Position numbers and translations under genes: made by a program. From contig NC_080420.1 of NCBI RefSeq assembly GCF_029873635.1, forward strand, positions 50,421,457 through 50,485,456: a DNA stretch of 64,000 nucleotides, in the 5' to 3' direction. This DNA comes from Malania oleifera. Taxonomy: Eukaryota > Streptophyta > Magnoliopsida > Santalales > Ximeniaceae. The notes beneath the pieces were generated by a model. The model saw only the letters and a program-made list of their open reading frames with translations, had not been told where the DNA came from and searched no databases. Below, in pieces: positions 56,543-64,000 of the stretch (its first letter is position 1; the number at the start of each line of letters is the position of its first letter).

Positions 56543-57809
56543 ATGCCAAGAACCAAAACGGTTGGGAAAAAGGACAAAGCTTCTTCTTCAAGGCCTGTTA
56601 GCAACAACGAAATTGAAAAATGGTTAGTTTCATCTCATGCAAAAGCTTTATACCAAAATCACATCTCTACAATCGATCCAATGTTTTGTAAGGTGCTAGA
56701 TATCTCTTTCTTTGAAGAAAATTTTCTTGAGATTCTTGAGTTGTTCAAAAAAATATTGGATGGGATAAGTTTGTTCTTCACCAAGTCAAGGGATATTACC
56801 CTGATCAGATTAAGCTTTTCTACTCAAACTTGGTAAAGAAAGATGCTGGATTTGAGATTGAAGTATTTGGCCAAAAGATCACACTTACTCCACACTCACT
56901 AAGGAAAATACTTCTTATTAAGCATGGAGATTTTGAGTGTAATCCAATACAAAAACAATGGACAATGGAGCAGGGTTTTTCCCCACAAGAATTTCTGCCT
57001 CTTGTGATGAACAACGATCAGCCCGCCTACTTTGGAAACCCTCCACCATACAAATAGCTCAATTTGCAAGCGCAAATTCTTCACAAGATCATTGCTTATA
57101 ATATAATTCCAAGATCAGGATCCTTTGATCATATCTCCTTCTTTGATTGTTTCGTTATGTGGTGCATTCTAAAAGGAAATAAATTGGATTTAGCCAGCCT
57201 TGTACTCAAATGGATGGTCATGAAGCTCAAATCTCCTAGAATTGGACTTCCATATGGTTGCATTCTTTCCTTAGTTTTTGCTCACTTTCAGGTCCTTACT
57301 CCATCTTCCAAAATAGTGAAGCATACCCATTACAACATATTCTCCTCCACTACTTTAAAGAGAATGGGTTACAAGAAGTATACCGAGGGATGGATGTTTA
57401 AGGGTAATAGACCTGCATGACCAGCACCAAAAGAACATAATCCAGCTCCTGAAGAAGTTGATATGCCTCCTTGGTTTCTTCCTTTTTATCAGCGCTATAC
57501 TAGCTGCAGTTATGAAATGAGAGATGGTTTTGCTTCGCTTTACTTCACTTCAAGACAAGATCGCAAATATTGATGATAAATATACTTTACTAGATAAGCG
57601 TATTGACAAAATCAAGCAACGTGTCACACAAAATGACACTGATTCAAATAAAGAGAGTAATGAAAAAGGATGATGAAGAGTCTCAGGAAAAATTAGAAGA
57701 AGACACTGCTGAAGCTGAAGAAGAAGAAGAAGAAGAAGAAGGATCACAACAATCCAAAGGAAAAGGAATTGTTGAGGATAGTGACACAGCTTCCGATACT
57801 TTACTATAG
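56543..57809 (+). pseudogene. Sire-3 extra 3' ORF (plant retrotransposon ORF of unknown role)
   Basis: ATG at 56543 reads MPRTKTVGKKDKASSSRPVS, a basic start, then KWLVSSHAKALYQNHISTID and NFLEILELFKK. A frameshift near 56755 moves the reading to the frame with FEIEVFGQKITLTPHSLRKI (56840-56900). A TAG at 57055 interrupts, and the same frame continues to 57420 (HISFFDCFVMWCILKGNK, LDLASLVLKWMVMKLK). The C-terminal part (57603-57809) ends in a glutamate run and QQSKGKGIVEDSDTASDTLL. It resembles the conserved region I know as the 'putative plant transposon protein' family, found in many retroelement ORFs; it also occupies the position of the Sirevirus env-like gene. No transmembrane segment or signal peptide is obvious. 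Function unknown. Confidence 0.65.
57720..57745 (+). repeat. (GAA)n tract in the extra ORF
   Basis: GAAGAAGAAG-type trinucleotide repeat coding for consecutive glutamates. Confidence 0.9.
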
Positions 57810-57886
57810 ACTTTTGATGATATTTGAACTTTTAGCTACTTTGTATGCTACACATGCTCAGTTTCTGAATGTATTATGCATTTTTG

Positions 57887-57905
57887 TTGATGTCAAAAGG
57901 GGGAG
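57887..57905 (+). other. Upstream polypurine tract of Sire-3
   Basis: GATGTCAAAAGGGGGAGTA, about 250 bp before the 3' LTR. It resembles the LTR-adjacent tract and may be a second plus-strand priming site. Confidence 0.6.
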
Positions 57906-58138
57906 TATGTGAGTGAGCAAAGTCTACGAGTCTATGAGTCTATGTATGTATTTGTTTATGTAATTGTTTCCAGTTTGATGTATTATGAGTTCTATAAGTT
58001 CTAAGAATTTGTTCCTTCAATGTTAAATCTAAAACTAAAACTTTGAACCTTCTGAACTTATGTCTTAATGAAATTATTTTCAGACTATGCTTATTGACGG
58101 GGAAGTATTATTTTTGTATCTTTGCTCTTTATTTGTCA

Positions 58139-58157
58139 TCATCAAAAAAGGGGAGAT
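58139..58157 (+). other. LTR-adjacent polypurine tract of Sire-3
   Basis: ATCAAAAAAGGGGAGAT right before TGTTGG of the 3' LTR. Confidence 0.85.
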
Positions 58158-60044
58158 TGTTGGAATAACTAGGCTTACAACTCTTGATTTTGATGATAAC
58201 AAAGTAAGGTTATCTAATGTGTTTCCAAGTGATACTATTTCAAGTAAAGATGATTTGCTCAAAACTTCAAATACCCTAGCATGAAAGCTCACAAGGATCA
58301 AGGAACAAGGAAAGCCTCACATAAAGTGATCCAATAAAGCTCAGAGAAGTCTGAAAGATCCAAGATCAGTGACAAAAAGAACTCAAAACAAAGAAGTGTC
58401 TCAAAGCAAAGAAAATGTCAAATTTATTTTTAGAACAAAACTTTGTAAGTACTTCAAGTTGATTCAAGTATGAAATTTCATTTTGAAGCTCATTAGGCAA
58501 AGACACACTTAGAAACTTGAAGTTTTAAAGTCTTGGAACATGTTTTTCAAAGTTAAACAAGTTTATATTCCAAGAATATCTAAGCATAAATGAGAGAGTT
58601 AAAAATTTTTTTAAAAGAAGAAATGTCTGCTGGACATACGACTGTCTGTATATGGGTAGATGACTGACCAATTAAAGAACTTAAATTAAGAACTCAATAG
58701 CATGATAGAAGACTATCAAGTTGTTGACAGATGACTGCAAGTGCAAAATGAGACGTCTGTGTGTGTTCTACCAGCTGACTACCACCATTTTGGATATTTT
58801 TTTTTAAACTGAGTTGTTCAATGACAAACGACTGCCACCTTGAGGACAGCCGACTTCCACCTTTTTGTGTGTGAAAAGCATGTATGAAATACATGGATAG
58901 ACAACTGCCAGAGATCCCAAAGTCGTCTGACTCGCGGAAAATTTCAAATTTCTCAACGGGCATATTTTTAAAATTTTAGTTATTTGAAGCTCAAATTATT
59001 TTAAAACTTGGACCCTACTCCAAGTAAACTTGGGGAACAAGCAAGAAACCTTTCCTCATCTATAAATACCCTCAAGATGCATTGATTTAGATACCAAGTT
59101 TTCAAAGCATCTATCAAACTCTCTCTCAAGCACTCTAAAATTCTGAAAGCTCTTCATTGCTCTCAACATCCACAAAATTCTCAGAAGTTCTACTGATTGT
59201 CTCACTGAGATTGTGCTTCAATTTTTAATTCTTTCATCTATTAAAAGATTACTACGGTGATAAAACTCTGCAGCTTTAATTTGAATTTCATTCTGTGAAT
59301 TTGTTGAAGTATATAGTTTTTGTTTGTACTAATCAGCTTTTGAGGAGCAAATTCTTGTACGCCTTGTTTTACATCTTTGTAGCAGATTGATTGACAGTTC
59401 GAGTGTTGAATTGTTAGACCAAACAAGAGGATATTGTTTGGAGAAGGCGGACTCTAGCCTTAACCAAAGAGTGTTGTAATTGGTATTGTTCTGCCTGGTA
59501 AAGGAACGGTGATAGTGAATCCTTTGGTTGTTTTGCCAAGGGTGGGGGTGTAGGTTGTGTTGAAGTTGAACCTCGTAAAATTTTGTGTTCTTTTTTCTTT
59601 CCTACTCTTTACTTTTCAGCAAAATTTATAAATTACGAGGATGATATATCAAACTTTGAATTCTAAGTGTTTGGTTATTAAATAAACTAGAAGTTAATTT
59701 GTTTTGGTTTGATCAGCATTGATTGCGGAAATCGAAAGGGACTACATTGATTGATCATCCTTAATTTATTAAACTAAAAGTTTTTTTAAAAGCTGAACAA
59801 TGGGAAGAAGGTTGTTTGTGAAAAATTAACAACAAGGCTTATACAAATTCAGCAAACCTTTCACATTACTACAGGGCTTTTATAAAGTGATTAATTATTC
59901 TGTTTTTGGTTGAAATTTCTCTGATTAAATTTTGTGATTGTGGTTGAGCATTAATTATTGTTATAATACAAAGGTATTAAAAAAGGAAATAAATTTTAAA
60001 AAATCCCAATTCATCCCCCTCTTGGAAAAGCTATTCCAATTTCA
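58158..60044 (+). repeat. 3' LTR of Sire-3
   Basis: 1887 bp, TGTTGGAATAACTAGG...CAATTTCA, TATAAATA at 59061-59068, box cluster 58628-58935. Confidence 0.93.
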
Positions 60045-60740
60045 ATTAAATAAAAGTCGGACGCAACACCAGAATAACGAGATAATTAAACACTACAGTC
60101 ATCCAAAATAAAAACAAATCAAACCATATAAAAGTACCAAATTTATTAACAAGCCCAAACTAGATTAAACGGAATAAAAATACTGACTTTAATACTAAAA
60201 TCACTCAAATAAATATTTAGATTCCAACGAAAACTTTAAATAAGATGAAGACAAACTAAAATTAAAATAGCAATCCTCAACCAAGAATCTAAAAGCAGGT
60301 GAAAAAGAAAAAAAAAAATCAAATTAACACCAGTTAATAACAAAAAAGATAAGATGACTTTTTAATAAAAAAAAAAATAATTCTCAATAATTAATCAAAA
60401 TTCAATAAAGAAAAAAATTAAGAGAGAGAGAGAGAGCAGTTGGCTGTGTGGCAGAAACTGGAGCTATGGTAGTAGCCACGGGTCCTCCTTCAGCTGTAGC
60501 AGAGAGTAGCAAGGGGAGAAGGCTCTCGGGGTGGTAGCAGAACGAAGTAGCAGCGGCAGTGGAGACAGCAGCAGGGGCACATAGTAAAAGAGAGAAGGAA
60601 GAGTAGCAGCTGATAGAGGAGACTGGGGAACAGAAAGCAAAGAAAGAGAGCAAACAAGAGAGACAAAGACGCTGAAAAAAACAAAAAAAAAAGAAAAAGA
60701 AAAGAGGGAGAGAAGGAGCGTGGAAGAGACAGAGAAAAGA

Positions 60741-60785
<45 letters not shown>

Positions 60786-61358
60786 GATAACCGAGAGGGA
60801 GAGATTGAGAGGAAAATAAGAGAGGAAGAGAACGAGGAGAGAAGAGGGGTGAGGTGCTGGAAAACCTAGGAGAAGAGAAGAAATAAAAGAACAAAGATTC
60901 CCTTGAAGCCCTAAACCCACACGCACACACTTCATACGCTGCATGGCCGGGTCACATCAACCTGGCCCAGCTCACTCACACACGCATGGATGTCCATTTT
61001 GAATTTCAAAGCCCACTAAACTATTTAATTTTTTTTCTTTTTCTTTTCTTTAAATGCTCTCCTTCTCTTTTCAAAGCCCAGGCCCATCACGTACACAACC
61101 TATATACATTAAGCCCACGACCAACTTATAAGGCCCTTTAAACATGCATGGCTTTTGTGTAGTGTCTGGTCCTCCACGAACACTTTTAATTCCAAGTTTA
61201 ACTTCCAAATACAAAATACGTAAATTATTAAATAAAAATTAATTATCATAAATTAAGCACAATGTTAAAATATTGAACATAATTAGGCGTTTAATTAGAA
61301 ATATAATCGTTAATGCACGATTTTAAATACCTAATTATGCAATTTAGGCGTATAATCA

Positions 61359-61372
61359 CCCCCCCCCAACTA
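61359..61372 (-). other. Polypurine tract of the Athila-type element
   Basis: On the minus strand AGTTGGGGGGGGG immediately precedes the LTR start TGATTATACG. Confidence 0.8.
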
Positions 61373-62847
61373 ACATTTTACTAGTTTATAGCAAATAACG
61401 TGAATGAAATCCAAGGCGGCACCCACAAACACTAATTCTAACAAACATGAAATGAATACACATGCAACACAACCATACGATTTCACATACATGAATATAA
61501 CCAGATTACACACAAGCTCATTCATACATAATTCACGTAACTCTGAAGCAAGTCATTCATGCAAGTTTCATAATTATATAGCCATTAAGAATAGTATACT
61601 CACATAAATTGGACCAACAATTACAATTTAGAGTTAATGTAGCCATATAAATTCGAGTATAAATTGGCGAAATCTCAAGGTATGTGTAATGTGAATGGTT
61701 ACACCCAGGATACTAGTGGACACCTACAGAACGGTCATTTTGACTCAACCTAACTAGTATACCCTAAAAAACACTAAAAAAAAGATGGACTCACTCGTCA
61801 TATGTAAGGAGGAGTGTCGCGATCAAACATCCCACATATGCAAGGAACAAACGCTAAATGTATGGAGGGGACTAGTCTAACAAGGATTCAGCCTATTTGT
61901 GCGGTGTTAGGTCCTTCACCCTAGCATCTTCTCACCTACTTACCATATCCAACCAAGACTATCCTAGATCAACTTATTCACAAACCAGACATAACACATA
62001 TGATTCATTAAGCGATTGAAGAGTCTTCATATGTGCAGAACATGTGTCGTGTTTTTAGCTTTTTGTTGTATTTGTTTGGAGCAGGTATTAAATTTTCACC
62101 TCATTCTGGTGCATTTCTATTTCTTTTCTTCTTTCTTCTGCTCATTCTTCAATTTCTTTCTTTTCATGGTCAGTCAGGAAAATCATTACACTTCTTTTAT
62201 TGTTGTCATACCACCTATGTGAATTAAGCTCGAACAGTAGTCCATGAGCTAAGTCTATTTCTAGGGGTGGCTTAGCCTTCATATCTTGAGTAGGCTACAA
62301 GACTAAGGTTTCTATCTCCCCACTGGATGTCACCTCTAGGTTAGCAAGTCAAAAACCGAGACTAGTGTACAAAAAGTATCCAGAAAAAAAGAAAAGGAAA
62401 GTTGAGTTTCATGAATTCTGAGTTGACCTCAAAAACTCAAAAGAATGATAAAAGGCTCAACAGTACCTCACAAGGTGTCAAAGTCGCCCCAGGCACTCTC
62501 TCAGTGCTCACAAGGAACCCTAAGTGCAATGAATCATATGAACATGTCTTTTCAGCCTCATGAGATACCATGTAAATATAAGAGTTTATATAGCCTAATT
62601 AACACAAATGAACTTCTAGTAAACCTTTATAGAGTTACAATTCCTAAATTCGCCATATAAAGAGAAACTACACATAAATAAAACACTATATAGCTTAAGT
62701 GTGTAACTCCTAGGTTATATGCAAATATGTGAAGGGTATAAGTCAGTGTTAATTCATGGCATAATCATCCATATTCAATTCTCTTTTTTGTTTAATTAAT
62801 ACAAAACTCAACAAGTGAACGTGCACTGTGTCACATGCAAATTCTCA
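61373..62847 (-). other. Noncoding 3' internal region of the Athila-type element
   Basis: About 1.5 kb between two purine tracts. Only short ORFs without recognisable domains. Athila elements often carry an env-like ORF here, but I see none. Confidence 0.5.
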
Positions 62848-62866
62848 CCCCCCCCCCCAACTAATG
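62848..62866 (-). other. Second purine tract, Athila-type element
   Basis: Minus strand TTAGTTGGGGGGGGGGGTGA, the same core as the tract beside the LTR, 1.5 kb upstream of it. Confidence 0.65.
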
Positions 62867-63117
62867 CGGAACATTGTCCTTAATGTAAAAGCCTAGGGGC
62901 AATAGAAAAATTGTGCACGGGCGAAACAAGCTAATAGAAAAAGCACAAAAAATCACTACCAAATAATGTAACAGAAAAAGGAAAGAAAAATGCAAATAAA
63001 GAAACAAATAAATCAAAAAGAAAAAGTAGTAAAGGAGAAATATCAGAAAACTCCCCTAGGGTCTTGTAGAAGCAAGACCTCTTCATTTGGATAGAAGGGA
63101 GTCATGAAAGGCTTGAG

Positions 63118-63990
63118 TCACTGTCTATTGACCATGAAACCATTACCATTTTTTGGATCCACAATATCTATTACCATTACAATGTACAAGCCACCCCATC
63201 GGAAACTCAGTTTCTCAGGAAACAGATGTAATCTGGAGTTGTAGAGATGAACTTGTTGATTCAGGAAAAATTGTTTATCCTTTATTTTATTGTCATGCAG
63301 CAGCTTTATCTGCTTCTTCGCTAAGTGGGCCATGTCATAAACTTCCCTCCCAGATCCTTTAAGCTCACATACTTGGAACTTTCTCAAACCTTTGGTGTCA
63401 TCAAGTGCAAGATTAATCTATTTTATAACCCATAATGCATGATGCTGAATCTCAACAGGTAAATGACGTGCCTTATCGTAAACCAACCTATAGGGGGACA
63501 TCCCTAAATTTGTCTTGAATGCCATTTGGTAGGCCTAGAATGCATTACCCAGTTTCTTTGACTAGTCTTTTTGATTAGGGAAACCCGTCTTCTCAAATAT
63601 GATCTTGATCTCTGCAAAGAACTTACGCTTATCCCGAGTTAACCCCATGTTCTGGCATTTGGTCGGTTACAAGGTAGTTCACAATATCATCAAACCAAGG
63701 GGCACGTGACATGTCGGTGATAGGATAGATGGTGTAAGCATCTAACATTTTCAGCACTTCTTTCTTTACCACCTCCGTCATGGTTGGGTTCAGTGTCCAT
63801 TGCGCATTGTGAACTGGTATTGCATCTATCTCTGTGGATTGCCCCTCTAGTTCTAGCAACTCTCTAATCAAGAGAACTTTTTCATCAAATACCTCAGGCT
63901 GCTCAAGAGATTCACACTCAAATGCACCATTAAAATCAAATGTTGACAATAGCTTTGAATTATCCAAATCATCTACCATATCAACTGTGT
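63118..63990 (-). pseudogene. Athila-type pol remnant with two internal deletions
   Basis: Minus strand. From 63979: VKKEVLKMLDAYTIYPITDM, the start of RT in this group, runs straight into APWFDDIVNYLVTDQMPEH (63629-63720), a block normally found after RNase H near the integrase start. After a frameshift comes KRKFFAEI, then MAFKTNLGMSPYRLVYDKARHLP (split, near 63470-63530), and the integrase C-terminal block KFQVCELKGSG, VHLYNSRLHLFPEKL, FRWGGLYIV (63118-63387). Most of RT, RNase H and the integrase catalytic core are missing. It must depend on other copies to move. Confidence 0.8.
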
Positions 63991-64000
63991 GTACCTCTGA

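Larger units (their letters stand above)
49519..60044 (+). mobile_element. Sire-3: complete Sirevirus-like copia element with extra 3' ORF
   Basis: 10.5 kb, LTRs 49519-51391 and 58158-60044, perfect ATTAA duplication (49514-49518 and 60045-60049). Order: primer-binding site, gag with two zinc knuckles, protease, integrase, RT, RNase H, extra ORF, two polypurine tracts. Integrase-before-RT order makes it Ty1/copia. The extra ORF, long LTRs and multiple polypurine tracts fit Sireviruses. It carries fewer stops than the chromoviruses here. Confidence 0.93.
49265..61358 (-). repeat. 3' LTR of the Athila-type element, split by Sire-3
   Basis: On the minus strand it starts TGATTATACGCCTAAATTGC at 61358 and ends GAGTGAGTCG at 49265 (one base changed from CA). 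About 1.57 kb remain after removing Sire-3. An AG-rich tract at 60423-60790 includes (GA)n at 60749-60782. Confidence 0.85.
49265..64000 (-). mobile_element. Athila-type Ty3/gypsy element, minus strand, incomplete at window end
   Basis: The 3' LTR occupies 49265-61358 including a nested copia element. A polypurine tract follows at 61359-61372, then internal DNA with integrase and RT remnants on the minus strand (63118-63990). The 5' LTR is outside the window. LTR termini match those of the solo LTR at 14678-26055. Confidence 0.85.

Noticed and set aside
57550..57747. Minus-strand poly-Leu ORF
   Set aside because: Reverse of the glutamate-coding (GAA)n tract.
60402..60944. 180-codon minus-strand ORF rich in Leu and Ser
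   Set aside because: Open because of AG-rich low-complexity DNA inside the Athila-type LTR.

Overview
This is AT-rich nuclear DNA from a flowering plant, probably a eudicot. It is a repeat-dense intergenic block. Almost everything recognisable is LTR-retrotransposon, of both Ty1/copia and Ty3/gypsy types, plus one CACTA transposon end. The elements are inserted in each other and most coding regions are broken. The only convincing host gene is a small secreted proline-rich protein at 6058-6489 on the minus strand.

Layout. 1-3095: 3' end of a minus-strand Tekay/Del-type chromovirus (LTR plus integrase-chromodomain). 3096-3468: one CACTA end. 3469-4100: copia RT/RNase H fragment. 4101-8265: host DNA with the proline-rich gene. 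8271-32893: a Sirevirus-like, gag-only copia element (copia-4) flanked by ATTTT, enlarged by nested insertions. Its inserts are a minus-strand solo LTR (11358-13338) and a second solo LTR, X-A (14669-30481). X-A contains an Athila-type solo LTR (14678-26055, ATAGT duplications), which in turn contains a full-length Tekay-type gypsy (14848-24305). X-A also contains a sister solo LTR, X-B (27751-29807).

33196-48271: remains of an older copia (copia-5). It is split by a deleted Tork/Tnt1-like copia (35992-39711) and by a second chromovirus, gypsy-3 (39769-48018), whose 3' LTR is truncated. 48272-49264: simple repeats and a further copia gag fragment (copia-7). 49265-64000: a minus-strand Athila-type element that leaves the window. 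Its 3' LTR is interrupted by a complete Sirevirus-like copia, Sire-3 (49519-60044, ATTAA duplications), which has an additional ORF after pol.

Main observations. (1) Five LTR families, copia and gypsy, each carry a family-specific cluster of short palindromic boxes just upstream of the TATA box; in four the core is GTCGAC. (2) In Sire-3 the same kind of box cluster plus a TATA-like motif also sits inside the element, directly upstream of the extra 3' ORF, which looks like a second promoter. (3) The nesting gives a readable order of insertions with target-site duplications. (4) Stop codons in the two chromoviruses are overwhelmingly TAG, a footprint expected from deamination of methylated cytosine at CAG. 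All calls come from reading the sequence; no database search was run.
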